NCBI RefSeq assembly: GCF_018294505.1
Contig: NC_057801.1
Coordinates: 434,970,201-435,034,200, forward strand
Length of the DNA: 64,000 nt
Direction: 5' to 3'
From: Triticum aestivum
Taxonomy: Eukaryota > Streptophyta > Magnoliopsida > Poales > Poaceae
This document shows, piece by piece, positions 9,685 to 21,330 of this stretch. A model generated the notes under the pieces. It had not been told where the DNA came from. It saw nothing but the letters and a program-made list of their open reading frames with translations, and did no database searches. The position numbers and the translations under genes are program-made. Each line of letters starts with the position of its first letter. Within the stretch, counting starts at the first letter, position 1.

Positions 9685-12600
9685 GTGGCCCCTTTCCCTA
9701 GTGGATATCACGCCTTGTTAGGGCGGGATGCGTTTGCAAGCTTCCAAGCCATACCCCATTATGGGTACATGAAGCTCAAGATGCCTGGGCACGATGGAAT
9801 TATCACTCTTCCCAGCGATCCGGACACATCACTCCGCGCCAAAAATGAAACAGCCGCCTTGGCCCTCGAAGCATTGTCTGAAGCCCTCGCGGCCGAAGAA
9901 TTAACTGCATTATGCTCCACAGTGGATAGGGACGATGTGATACTCGATAAGCGATCCAAGTCCACCTCCTTCAAACCAGCGAACGAAATAGTCAAATTCC
10001 AAGTCCACCCAACAGACTCCTTGAAGATAACATCCATTGGGGCACAGCTGGACCCCACAATCGACGCTGCACTGCGGGCGTTTCTACGCGAGAATTGGGG
10101 TATCTTCGCCTGGCACCCTTCTGATATGCCAGGGATCCCACGCAGGCTGGCCGAACACAGCCTTAACATGCTGAAGGGATACAAGCCGGTCAAGCAAACA
10201 CTACGACGCTTTTTAGAACCCAAACGACAAGCTATGGGAGAGGAACTAGCCAAGTTACTCGAGGCCGAATTCATCAGAGAAATAAAACACCCGGATTGGC
10301 TAGCAAACCTGGTGATGGTACCAAAGAAGGATAAATCCTGGCGCCTATGCGTCGATTTCAAAGACCTCAACAAGGCTTTCCCTAAGGATCCCTTCCCTCT
10401 CCCGCGCATCGATCAGATTATCGATGCTACCGCGGGACACGACTCATTGTGTTTCCTCGACGCATACTCCGGATACCATCAAATCAAGATGGCAGAGTCC
10501 GATCAAGCCGCAACGACATTTATCACCCCATACGGGCTTTTCTGCTTCAACAGTACGCCTTTCGGGCTCAAAAACGCTGGTGCCACCTACCAACGCATGA
10601 TTCAAACATGCCTAGAGAAACAAATCGGCAAAACAGTTGAAGCATACATCGATGACGTAGTCATCAAGACTAGACATGCCGAGTCTTTAATAGACTATCT
10701 AAGGCTCACGTTTGATAACCTTCGAACATATGACATTAAGCTCAATCCGGAAAAATGTGTTTCTGGCATTCATGCCGGAAAGCTGCTGGGCTTCATCGTT
10801 TTCAGTAGAGGAATTGAAGCAAACCCAGCTAAAATACGAGCTTTGTCACAGTTGGCTACCCCAAGAGATCTCAAACAAATCCAAAAACTAACTAGATGCG
10901 TGGCAGCTTTAAGCCGCTTCATCTCCAGATTGGGAGAAAAGGCATTGCCACTTTATCGCCTTCTTCGTATAACGGAAAACTTCAAGTGGACGGACGCGGC
11001 GACGGACGGACTGGAGGAAATAAAGGCCCTTTTAGCAAGCAACCCAATCCTGGCCGCGCGAAACGTTGGCGAACCCATGTTGTTATACATAGCCGCAACA
11101 CACCAAGTTGTGAGTGCGGTGCTCGTCATCAAACGAGAGGAGGACAAACACAAATTTCCGGTTCAGAAGCCGGTATACTACGTATCTACTGTCCTCACAC
11201 CATGCAAATCCCGGTACCCACATTACCAAAAAATAGCATACGCGGTCTTCATGGCATCCCGGAAACTACAACACTACTTTCAAGAGTGTTCAATCACGGT
11301 GGCCTCCGAAGTACCACTTAATGACATAATAAACAACCGCGATGCCACGGGCCGGATTGCCAAGTGGGCCATAGAGATCCTCCCATTCGACATCACATAT
11401 AAACCACGGCGAGCCATTAAATCCCAAGTACCGGCGGACTTCGTCGCTGAATGGACAGAGGCCGAACTCCCTAAAGAGTATGGCACATACTTCAACTGGA
11501 TCATGCACTTCGACGACTCTAAAACGCTGGTAGGTCTGGGAGCAGGCGTCGTCCTCACATCCCCCACTGGAGGTACAGTCCAATACGTACTCCAAATATT
11601 ATACACAGACTCCAACAATGCAGCCAAATACGAGGCTCTGTTGCATGGTCTTCGGATGGCCGTCTCCATGGGCAATCAACGCCTAGAAGTGCGTGGGGAT
11701 TCAAACCTCGCAATATCTCAAATAAATGGAGACTTTGATGCCAAAGATCCAAAAATGGCGGCATATCATAATGCCGTCCTTAAGATGTCAGCTCGGTTCG
11801 AGGGGCTCAAATTTCTTCATGTGGTTCGAGAAAACAATCAAGCGGCGGATATCATCGCCCGCATCGGCGCTAAGCGCGACCCCGTCCCACCTAATATCTT
11901 TTTGGAAAGGCTTTTCAAGCCATCCATGGTGTGGCAAGGGTAGACCGGCAACATGAGTCTGGATCCGACCACAACTCCAGAATCCGAACACACTGACATA
12001 ATTGGGGGCTCTGCCACCGAAATAACACCCTCATCCCATCTCATCATGGCTGTTATCGCCCCATGGACCGAACCCTTCTTGGCCTACCTTAACAGGCACG
12101 AACTCCCCGAGGATCAAAATGAGGCACGCTGCATTATGCGGCGCTCTAAAGCCTACAAAGTCCATGAGGGAGAGCTTTATAAGAAAAGCGCTACCGGGGT
12201 ACTTCAAAGATGCATCTCCAAGGAGGAAGGGCGGCAGCTCTTGGCTGAAATTCATGCCGGCCTCGGCGGTCACCACGCCGCAGCTCGGGCCCTTGTAAGC
12301 AAGGCCTTTCATAAGGGTTTTTACTGGCCGACAACCCGAGCAGACGTAGAAGACCTTGTCCAACTTTGCGTCGGATGCCAGCTTTTCGCCAACCAAAGCC
12401 ATATGCCACCCACCGCCCTACAAACAATCCCCACAATGGCCTTTCGTGATCTGGGGGCTTGATATGGTCGGATCCTTAAAGGAGGAAGCCACAAGAAAAA
12501 ATACTTGTTGGTCATGGTGGATAAATTCACCAAATGGATAGAAGCCAAACCAGTTAAAACGGACGAATCCGGACCCATGATAGACTTCATATCGGGTGTT

Positions 12601-13299
12601 GTACACCATTATGGTGTCCCTCACATCATCATCACCGACAATGGCTCCAATTTCACAGCCGATGAGGTGAAAACATGGTGCGGCGACATGGGCATTAAGC
12701 TTGATTATGCCTCCGTCTATCACCCTCAAACAAACGATCAAGTCGAACGAGCCAATGGTCTTATTATGAGCGGCATTAAACCTAGACTAGTGCGATCCTT
12801 AAAAGAATCAGACACGCACTGGGTTGAGGAGCTTGACTCCATACTCTGGGGGCTGCGGACCACGCCAAATCGCACTACCGGATACACACCCTTCTTCATG
12901 GTGTATGGTGCAGAGGCTGTGCTGCCTTGCGATATTATTCATGACTCACCTCGAGTACGCATGTACGAAGAGAGAGAGGCCGAGCTCGATTGGCAGGATA
13001 GTTTAGATGCCCTGGAAGAGGAGCGCGACGTCGCAAAAGCCCGTTCTGCATTCTATCAACAACTGGCTCGCAGGTATCAAAGTAGAGAAGTACGGGCCAA
13101 GACTTATAATATTGGCGAACTCGTTCTACGTCTACCGGAGAAGAAAAAGGACAAACTCAAGCCCAAGTGGGAGGGTCCCTTCATCATTGACAAAGTTCTC
13201 ACCGGAGGAGCGTATCGACTACGGGATGCATCCGATAATCGCCTTGAGCCGAATACATGGAACGCGGCCAGACTCCAAAGATTCTACACCTACCACTGA
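9685..13299 (+). pseudogene. Fatima-1 pol: protease end, RT, RNase H, integrase
   Basis: The segment opens with the protease C-terminus (YHALLGRDAFASF). RT follows at about 10260-10830 with WRLCVDFKDLNKA, FLDAYSGYHQIKM and an intact YIDDVVIK catalytic box. RNase H of the plant/Gypsy type lies at about 11490-11880 with YEALLHGL, RGDSNLA and NQAADIIAR. A TAG at 11941-11943 precedes the integrase in the same frame. The integrase zinc finger (HAGLGGHH to CVGC, about 12250-12380) is followed by a short stretch in a different frame (about 12432-12500) holding WGLDMVG, so two compensating frameshifts are present. The core then continues with ITDNGSNF and QVERANG, ending in a GPF-type C-terminal segment. 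PR-RT-RH-INT order places it in Ty3/Gypsy. It could not make a continuous polyprotein. Confidence 0.85.
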
Positions 13300-14108
13300 A
13301 CTCCTTGTTCGTCTCCTTCCCTCCGTTGCTTTTCATTTACTTTTCAGCTCTCTTGTCGCCTTTTCTTTTGAAAAGCTCTACAGCTTTAGTGTGGCTAGAA
13401 CACACACTTGTGACACACTAATCCTCAAGTATGTGCGCTCATTATACATGGGGGCTTCTTATACAGAAGCTTAATATAATTATCTTCCGGGCATCAAGCC
13501 CACTACATATGCGTCCTTTTTCCATATGTACCTTTTCTTTGCCATTATATGCATGGATATGACTTAAGTTTTGGCCAAGCTGGGTTGCCTAGCTCCTGTG
13601 CTTATGCCCTACATTCCCGTTAGTTCGGCTAGGGCATAAAGGGAGCACCTCTGCGATTGTTACTGGCGGGTACTCCGGACTTGTACCTCAGACTGGGTGA
13701 AGCCGAAAGCTAGCATTCTTAAGGGAATATTCGGTCGGTGGACTAAAGATGTTTTTTACCTATCACAATATAAAGCCCCAGATGTTACATATACTGCGCT
13801 TTTTGATCGCAGTTCGGACATGCACGGTTCATGCATGCGCACCCAGGGAAAGGAACCCTTAACGAAACTATTCTCTCTGGAAGATGTTTCATACTAACCA
13901 TGTAGTATAACATAGCTAGTTGGGTACTTGTCTGTTCAAGCAATTATGACCCCTACGTCTGGTTTCCATGCGTACCCCAGTTTATATTACCGAGCGGGTA
14001 TTCAGAAACACTCCGGAATGTTGGGTCCAGAGGCTGAAGCGAAAAGGTCCGCCATGACAAATGTTTTACAATCCGGCTAGGGACAAATATGTCAATTGAA
14101 GTACATAG
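13300..14108 (+). other. Fatima-1 spacer between pol and the antisense gene
   Basis: No reading frame of substance. Parts around 13480-13760 resemble the Fatima-2 spacer (50390-50560), for example the repeated phrases around AGGGAGxACxxCTGC and the nearby GCCGAAA blocks. It is conserved non-coding sequence of the family, probably holding the 3' end of the antisense transcript. Confidence 0.55.
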
Positions 14109-16875
14109 TCATTTAGACTCAAATGCTTCTTCTTCTATGCCATCCAACATGTTGTCTAGCCTACAATCCTGTTGGGAATATTTTGCGGCTAATCCTACCT
14201 GGTCATATACTAGACTAACGGGAATTTCTTTCCCATCTGACCCTACAGGTCTGACCCGGGCCATATGATTCGGATCGAGCTTGGTATACCGTGTTTTCAC
14301 CATGGCCCAAGCCTCTCTCACTCCTTCTCGAGAAACGCCACTGCGCTCCCTTGAAAAGTTGTGCAAGCTCCCCCATACTTGCTGGCAGGGAGGCGGATGG
14401 CCATAAGGCCTTGGCGCACTCCGCATGACCTGCCGAACTTGTTCGTGCAGTTGCGAAAGCTCTTGTCGCAGATCGCCCGAGGATCCGGGCATCTCCTCTT
14501 CGGGACGACCAGTTAGCATACCTACAGACAAACTCTGTTAGTTCCTATCTTTGCCGAACTATAAAAATGTTCATTTGAGAACGTACTAAAAATGCTGCGC
14601 TGAAGCCTCTTATTTTCCTTCACGGAGTCAGCTAGCTGGGCCCGAACATCTTTCAATTCTTCACCCAGCTGGGTATTAGCATCTTGGAGCTTGTTTTTCT
14701 TCTGTATGACCCGTGTAAGTACACGCTCGCCAGCGGCTGCTTGCCTTTGTGCCTCTTGTTCACCCTCTCGTGGGATTCCCGGATTCTGTTCCAGATTATC
14801 TGAGGATTTTGGTCATCAGATATTGTTAGCGTTACTGGTTTATAAACACAATATTGTTTTTTCTCAATTTGGAAATACATACCAGTCGATGCCTCTTTGG
14901 ATCTTGACAGCTTGGCCATAGCGGCCGTTAGCTGGGTTCGACACTCTTCCAGCTCTTGAGACAACAGGTTGTTCTTCTCCGAGAGAACCTATTAGTACAA
15001 TGATCCTTAAATCAGTTGTACCAACTGCTTCAAGTCTCAGGGGCTACTGATATACATAATTATCAGATTTTTATACTTACCCGTATATCTCTCAAATACT
15101 GGTCCGTGGCTCTAGCAATCCCATACTGAGTGGCTCGGATGTACACATCACCCGAGTTGAAGGCATTAAAAGCCTCTTCTAAAAAACCACGGTCGCGGAG
15201 TGCGGCCCGCCAGCGTCGATGATTCATGGTGCTCTCCACTTCAGAATTTGTAATGGACATTCTATCTGAATCCTCTGTATGAGGATAGTCCGGTGTCGCT
15301 TCCGTTTTGGTCTCAGTCCTCGAGACCAGGTCTGGAATCTGGCTAGTAGAGATACAGTTGGTAGGATCCGTGGACATAGTCCGACGGATGTTCTTTCTGC
15401 TAAAGCACAACGGATAGTGTCATACTTTAAGATGACAACCGCGGGGCGTGTTTAAAGCCATACCTCCTTGATGATGGCTCCGCCATGTTTCCGTTCGCCT
15501 TTCTTTTTGAAGGCCTACCCGGCAGGGGTGCCCCTTGTTGCCGAGTTGCCTTGGGTTCGGCTTGGCGCGCCGATCGTTTTCCCTTTAGAGCATAAGAATT
15601 GTGCGGTGGGTAAGACGGAAGGAGTAAATCTTTCCCGGAAGATAAGTCACTTGTTTACTTACATGCGATATAGGGAGGAGGCCGGGATAGTCAGCAATGA
15701 TGGCCACCTCTGTGTCGTCACAGCTCGCCTGGTGAAACACCCCTTCCACGAGCTCCATGAATATATTCGGATCCTCTACGAATCCGGGTCAAGGGCCCGG
15801 TTGCGGTCCTCTGGCTATGGTGCCGGGCTATGGAACTCCCTGGTTATTTTCCTCCATTCCCGTTATAAGTAGATGGAGTAAATATTTATGAAAACAAAGG
15901 CTCAGAGAATGAATTGAGTAGAGTAATGGATAGCAGCTCACCCAGCTGGGAGGGTTGTACATGGAAAATCCATCCCGTGGCTTAATGCGGACGAACTCCT
16001 CTCTTTCCCCCTTGTATAAATCGGACAGTATTTCCACCAGAGCGGTGGTGGAGTCCGAACCCTTTCGACCGCAGCGGGTGGCGTCGTCTTCTCCATTGAA
16101 GTGCCACATGGGATTCCCTCGGTATTGGAGTGGCTGAACCCCCCGCATTATGGATATCGCCATAACCTCAACTATTGATAATCCGGACTGAGCGAGTATT
16201 CTTATCTTGCTCATCAATTGAAGGACCTCCCTGCCATCTTCCTCTCCGGGGCTCCGGGGACGCCAGTTAAGGCATTTTCTTAGCAGAGCATTTGTAAACT
16301 CAGGAAGACCCATTCGGATTGGGTCGGGAAGGGAGACATCCTCAATATAAAACCACTCAGAAGGCCACTCTTCGGGTGCCTTCTTCGGTGTGCCGGATAA
16401 GTATCGATGCACCATATCTCGGCTCAGCCCACTTGGAATATTGATCCCCCTTGATTACGAGGGACGAGGCAGAACAACTTCTTCCATAGCTCAAAACGGG
16501 CTTCGCAACCCAGAAATAGCTCGTAAAGAGCGACATAACCTGTGATGTGCAGGATGGAGGCATGTGTGAAGTTGTGCAGTTGGAGGCCGTAGAACTCCAG
16601 AAGCCCGCGGAGGAATGGATGGATTGGAAATTCGACGCCCCACAGTAAATAGGAAACAAGGCATACTCGCTCCCCCCTGGATGGGTTGGGAAAGTTCTCC
16701 GCTTGCTCCCCACTGTCAAAGGAAGCCAATCCGACTCGAACGGGGACTAGATATGCAGGAGGTAGAAACCCTTGGGTCTACAATTTCACTAGTCGGCCGT
16801 GGGATATGGTACACTTCTCCCAATCACTCGGCTTGGTGTTGCGAGAGCAGGAGGAAGAGCTGTGAGCGCCGGCCA
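14109..16875 (-). pseudogene. Fatima-1 antisense gene: Transposase_28-type protein, copy 1
   Basis: The minus-strand ATG at 16875-16873 starts MAGAHSSSS. A Transposase_28-like ('putative gypsy type transposon', PF04195) region follows, with ERVCLVSYLLWGVEFPIHPF and HASILHITGYVALYELFLG. The frame continues through 15828-16415 (WFYIEDVSLPDPIRMGLPEF) and into a coiled-coil/C-terminal part at 15063-15410, 14653-14964 and 14109-14531. A plant-type donor (GTAAGTAT, minus) at about 15080 and an acceptor-like TAATAG near 14990 show that it was spliced. A TAG lies about 33 codons in (near 16777), with probable frameshifts around 16420. The encoded role is unknown. Antisense genes here are typical of Tat/Retand-lineage elements; I infer autonomous expression from the minus strand. 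Confidence 0.65.
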
Positions 16876-17210
16876 TGTTGGAGTGGTTTTTTCGGGCACG
16901 TTCTAATGATTCCTCGCTTGGGGAAGATGGTGTGGATTGGATCTGGAGATCCCCGTCTCTTTAATAGACAATTTATTTACATGGTTAGGGTGGCAAATGT
17001 AAAAATGCCCCGACTTCTCGCATTCGCTCGACACGTGGAGGCTGAGACTGTTAAGGTGCAGAAGCCGATGAGCATAACATTAAATGTGGAACCGGGCACT
17101 GCTATTTACAATAGGTACTTTGAAGAATTCGGAGAAGGAACTCGCCTTGCAATGCCGAAGACAATCTGCGCACCGGACTCAACGTCATTGAAGCCTAGTT
17201 CGGGGGCTAC
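16876..17210 (+). other. Fatima-1 region between antisense-gene start and LTR2, with polypurine tract
   Basis: This short region should contain the promoter of the antisense gene, although I see no convincing minus-strand TATA box. It ends in TTCGGGGGCTAC, the polypurine tract, right before LTR2 at 17211. The same tract precedes LTR3 at 19283-19294. Confidence 0.6.
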
Positions 17211-17681
17211 TGAGGGAGTCCCGGATTAAGGGGTCCTCGAATAGCCGGACTATATGCGTATGCCGGACTGTTGGGCTATGAAGATACAAGATAGAAGACT
17301 TCGTCCCGTGTCCGGATGGGACTGTCCTTTGCGTGGAAGGCAAGCTTGGCAGTTAGGATATGAATATTCCTTTCTCTGTAACTGACTGTGTGTAACCCTA
17401 GCCCCCTCCGGTGTTTATATAAACCGGAGGGCTTAGTCCGTAGGACAAGAACAATAAGAATCATAGGCTAGCTTCTAGGGTTTAGCCTCTACGATCTCGT
17501 GGTAGATCAACTCTTGTAATACTCATATCATCAAGATCAGTCAAGCAGGAAGTAGGGTATTACCTCCATCGAGAGGGCCCGAACCTGGGTAAACATTGTG
17601 TCCCCCACCTCATGTTACCATTAGCGTTAGACGCACAGTTCAGGACCCCCTACCCAAGATCCGCTAGTTTTGACAACGATA
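17211..17681 (+). repeat. Fatima-1 LTR2 (middle LTR)
   Basis: This 471-bp LTR carries TATA and its inverted repeat at 17404-17431. It ends TGACAACGATA, a mutated form of TGACACCGACA. It is followed directly by sequence matching 15604 onward and not by a 5' internal region. Confidence 0.9.
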
Positions 17682-19294
17682 GTGGGTAAGACGGAATGAG
17701 TAAATCTTTCCCGGAAGATAAGTCTCTTGTTTACTTACATGCGATACAGGAAGGAGGCTGGGATAGTCAGCAATGATGGCCACCTCTGTGTCGTCACAGC
17801 TCACCTGGTGAAACACCCCTTCCACGAGCTCCACGAATATATCCGGATCCTCTCCAAATCCGGGGTCAAGGGCCCGGTTGCGGTCCTCTAGCTGTGGTGC
17901 CGGGCTATGGAACTCCCTGGTTATTTTCCGCCATTCCTGTTATAAGTAGGCGGAGTAAATATTTATGAAAATGAAGGCTCAGGGAATGAATTGAGTAGAG
18001 TAATCGATAGCAGCTCACCCAGCTGGGAGGGTAGTACATGGAAAATCCATCCCGTGGCTTAATGCGGATGAACTCCTCTCTTTCCCCCTTGTATAAATTG
18101 GACAGTATTTCCACCAGAGTGGTGGTGGAGTCCGGACCCTTTCGAACGCAGCGGGTGGCATCGTCTTCTCCATTGAAGTGCCACATGTGATGCCCTCGGT
18201 ATTGGAGTGGCCGAACCCCCCGCATTATGGATATCACTATAACCTCGACTATTGATAATCCGGACTGAGCGAGTATTCTTATCTTGCTCATCAATTGAAG
18301 GACCTCCCTGCCATCTTCCCCTCTAGGGCTCCGGGGATGCTAGTTAAGGCGTTTTCTCAGCGGAGCGTTTGTAAACTCAGGAAGACCCATGCAGATTGGG
18401 TCGGGAAGGGAGACGTCCTCAACATAAAACCACTCGGAAGGCTACTCTTCGAGTGCTTTCTTTGGTGTGTCGGATAAGTATTCGGTCCCGGCGATGTGCC
18501 ATATCTCGGCTCCGCCCACTTGGATTATTGACCCCCCTTGATTACGGGGGACGAGGCAGAACAACTTCTTCCATAGCTCAAAATGGGCTTTAGCCCAGAA
18601 ATACCTCGCAAAGAGCGACGTAACCTGCGATGTGCAGGATGGAGGCAGGTGTGAAGTTGTGCAGTTGGAGGCCGTAGGACTCCAGAAGCCCGCGGAGGAA
18701 TGGATGGATTGGAAATCTGACGCCCCTCAGCAAACAGGAAACAAGACATACTCGCTCCCCCCTGGATGGGTTGGGAAAGTTCTGCGCTTGCTCCCCACCA
18801 TTGAAGGAAGTTAATCCGGCTTGAACGGGGACTAGATATGCAGGAGGTAGAAACTCTTGGGTCTGCAACTTCACTAATCGGCCGTGGGATACTTTACACT
18901 TCTCCCAATCACCCGGATTGGTGTTGCGAGAGTGGGAGGAAGAGCCGCGAGCGCCGGCCATGTTGGAGTGGTTTTTTCAGGCACGCCCTAATGATTCCTC
19001 GCTTGGGGAAGATGGTGTGGATTGGATCTGAAGATCCCTGTCTCTTTAATAGATAATTTATTTACATGGTTAGGGTGGCAAATGTAAAAATGCCCCGACT
19101 TCTCGCATTCGCTCGACACGTGGAGGCTGAGACTGTTAAGGTGCAGAAGCCGATGAGCATAACATTAAATGGGGAACCGGGCACTGTAGTTACAACAGGT
19201 ACTTTGAAGAATTCGGAGAAGGAACCCGACTTGCAATGCTGAAGACAATCTGCGCGCCGGACTCAGCGTCATTGAAGCCTGGTTCGGGGGCTAC
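17682..19294. repeat. Duplicated 3' internal segment of Fatima-1
   Basis: From GTGGGTAAGACGGA at 17682 this segment parallels about 15604-17210 up to the polypurine tract. It includes the 5' half of the antisense gene and the region upstream of it. It lacks everything from the PBS to about 15600, roughly 7.5 kb. The two copies differ at scattered positions, so it is not a very recent duplication or a simple assembly echo. Confidence 0.88.
17905..18961 (-). pseudogene. Fatima-1 antisense gene, copy 2 (5' part only)
   Basis: The minus-strand ATG at 18961 starts MAGARGSSSHS. The frame is open through the Transposase_28-like region (FLPPAYLVPVQAGL, HPFLRGLLESYGLQLHNF, ILHIAGYVALCEVFLG), with Gln where copy 1 has its early stop. 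A one-base loss near 18590 turns FLG-(C/A)-(E/K)A into FLG-stop. The downstream part resumes in another frame (17905-18294, MMSKIRILAQSGLSIVEV) and stops near the duplication border. Later exons are absent. It is useful for recognising damage in copy 1 and for defining the start codon. Confidence 0.65.
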
Positions 19295-19764
19295 TGAGGG
19301 AGTCCCGGATTAAGGGGTCCTCGGATAGCCGGACTATATGCGTATGCCAGACTGTTGGGCTATGAAAATACAAGATAGAAGACTTCATCCTGTGTCCGGA
19401 TGGGTCTCTCCTTTGCGTTCAAGGCAAGCTTGGCAGTTAGGATATGAAGATTCCTTTCTCTATAACCAACTCTGTGTAACCCTAGCCCCCTCCGGTGTCT
19501 ATATAAACCGGAGGGTTTAGTCCGTAGGACAAGAATAATAATAATAATAGGCTAGCCTCTAGGGTTTAGCCTCTACGATCTCGTGGTAGATCAACTCTGG
19601 TAATACTCATATCATCAAGATCAATCAAGCAGGAAGTAGGGTATTACCTCCATCGAGAGGGCCCGAACCTGGGTAAACATTGTGTCCCCCGGCTCCTGTT
19701 ACCATTAGCCTTAGACGCACAGTTCGGGACCCCTACCCGAGATCCGCCGGTTTTGACACCGACA
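19295..19764 (+). repeat. Fatima-1 LTR3 (3' LTR)
   Basis: The 470-bp LTR ends TTGACACCGACA at 19764. It is followed by the CCCGC target copy and then the displaced end of the E LTR. TATA in its inverted repeat is at 19488-19515. Confidence 0.92.
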
Positions 19765-19872
19765 CCCGCCGGGTTGCTTGTGTACCGCGCTTCCGGTCAG
19801 GTCTCCTTCACCGTGAGCCGCGATGCATCACCCCCAGTGTTGAGGGTACATGGTAACGTGTTCGTGTGCGCA
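19765..19872 (+). repeat. Element E 3' LTR, displaced last part
   Basis: This matches 3263-3370 of the E 5' LTR (CCCGCCGG to TTCGTGTGCG-CA). It is separated from the rest of its LTR by Fatima-1. The E target copy TGTGC follows. Confidence 0.87.
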
Positions 19873-20553
19873 TGTGCACCATTGGAAACTTTTTTTTATA
19901 TACTCACTTTGAATTATTGAACATTGTACCAACCCTCATATCAAGTGCGCACCGCCCTCAATGATGTGCAACCATATGTCTTAAAGATGCACGTCCTCTC
20001 GCGGGTGGGAAAGAGACTGATACCTTTTCTGCTATGCGTTATCGGATCACCAAAGGGACTCATTAGACGAACGCGCCCCCAACACTCTTAGTTATGAAGG
20101 ATATGAAATGAAATGCTGAACATGGTTCTTGACATGTAGTATCATTGCATGCTGGCATGGTGCATACCAGGTTGTGCATGAGCCGTCTCCATCGAGTAAT
20201 TCCCTTGTGTTTCGAGTTTGAAGTTCCCGCACATATCGTTGAGTTTCCAATGGGAAATTCGCCCAACCTCATAAGCTCATGCTTATTTTTTAAAGAGTTG
20301 TTATTTTAGGAGATAATTTTAAGTGTGTTTGTTCACTTATTTTAGTCCGTATGGATTTTCACGAGTACGCTTGGAAGTGTATCATTACATTGATAGGGAG
20401 GAGAAAGTACTGGGTAGCACCACAACAACGTACATAGACTGACGTAGCCATGGCGCTCGGTTTAGCAGAAGACAAAGGGGTTGCTCAACCCCAAAAATTA
20501 AAAGTTTAGGTTACAGGGATTAGCTTGTTCAGCCCTTTGGCTCCGACCGTGGA
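19873..20553. other. Unassigned DNA, including the right TSD of element E
   Basis: About 680 bp of mixed-composition DNA with no convincing gene, LTR or inverted-repeat pair. It was contiguous with 1959-2372 before E inserted. Its last part, left of 20554, is probably the 3' untranslated region of the LINE remnant. Confidence 0.45.
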
Positions 20554-21225
20554 CTAGAAGCGAGCATCATCCTTGATCATGGCGACAAGGCATGAGGTAG
20601 ATGACACGATCTTGTTGAAGATGACAACATTATGATGACACCATAGAGACCAGGTCGTGAGCACTGCGATGGTAGCCATGCCCGGACGCAAAGGTGACGG
20701 AGTTGCGAGCATAGCCATGGAAATCCAATCGAAGAAACTAGAGGAACCATCTGCTGTGGGGATCACATGGCGGCACCAAGAGTGGACTTCGTGCCAGGTA
20801 ATGTGCGCAAAGACGCAAAACACGAAGATGTGGTGAAGCGTTTTGGACTCCTGGGAGCAGAGGACGCAAGCCGACTCATGGGGCAAGCCGTGGTGGGCTA
20901 GGCAATCGGTTAGCCAAGAACGGTTCATGGAGGCCAGCTAGATGAAGAATTGCACCGAAAGGGGGTCTTTGGTCTTCCAAGCTAGGTGCCAGAACTCGGA
21001 GGAGGTAGAGCCATGGAATAGTGCCTTGTAATAGGAGGACGCCGAGTAAATGCCACTGTCAGCCCAGCGCCACTAGATTATGTCGGGCTGTGATGAGAGA
21101 GAGACATGCAGAAGCTGCCGCCAAAGATCCACATACTCAATGATGGCGGCCGACCCTAGCACCCCTGGAGTTCGAGAATCCAACTGCGATGAAGGAGTGC
21201 CTGAGCAATAGTGCGGGAACGCCTT
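20554..21225 (-). pseudogene. LINE-1 (RIX) fragment: C-terminal reverse-transcriptase zinc-binding region
   Basis: The minus strand encodes PDII-stop-WRWADSGIYSASSYYKALF, then LAWKTKDP, FFI-stop-LASMNRSWLTDCL and a zf-RVT-type cluster (CVLCSQESKTLHHIFVFCVF). It ends MIKDDARF at the TAG 20556-20554. This is the conserved C-terminal layout of plant LINE ORF2 (PF13966). Two in-frame TAG codons, one before WRWAD and one before LASMNRS, kill it. The endonuclease and RT core that should lie upstream (higher coordinates) are missing; a different LINE tail lies there instead. Confidence 0.75.
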
Positions 21226-21330
21226 GTTATGCGAGGCATTAAGGCTACTAGAGAGGGAGCGATGTCGATGATATGTAGTCCATATTAATATAAAAAACAC
21301 AGATTACGTTTGTGAACAGTTGGAGCAATT

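Larger units (their letters stand above)
7655..19764 (+). mobile_element. Fatima-1: Tat-lineage Gypsy retrotransposon with three LTRs
   Basis: LTRs start TGAGGGAGTCC at 7655, 17211 and 19295. The outer boundaries are flanked by TCCGC (7650-7654) and CCCGC (19765-19769), one mismatch apart. The order is LTR1, truncated gag, PR-RT-RNase H-INT (Ty3/Gypsy order), an antisense gene, LTR2, a second copy of only the 3' part of the internal region, and LTR3. The TGAGGGAGTCC start and the internal layout match what I recall of RLG_Fatima. One TSD pair around all three LTRs suggests a single insertion later enlarged by unequal exchange and trimmed by deletion. The element sits in the right LTR of E. 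Confidence 0.85.
2373..19872 (+). mobile_element. Element E: pol-less LTR retrotransposon, interrupted by Fatima-1
   Basis: Both LTRs start TGTTGACA (2373 and 6786) and end in CA (3370 and 19872). The TSDs TGTGT and TGTGC differ at one base. The right LTR is split at 7654/19765 by Fatima-1; removing that insertion leaves about 972 bp against 998 bp for the left LTR. The internal region (3371-6785) carries only a gag-like, low-complexity reading frame and no protease, RT, RNase H or integrase. E is therefore non-autonomous and relied on a relative. By eye the first 200 bp of the two LTRs differ at about 9%, older than the elements nested inside it. Confidence 0.85.

Noticed and set aside
13007..13474. 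Plus-strand frame overlapping the end of the Fatima-1 integrase
   Set aside because: It is an out-of-frame shadow of the integrase C-terminus; the frame with DDE and GPF motifs ends at 13299.
20280..20400. Possible Stowaway/Mariner MITE remnant (CTTATTTTAGTCCGTATGG-like text; similar short text near 21265)
   Set aside because: No matching inverted repeat pair and no TA duplication could be found.
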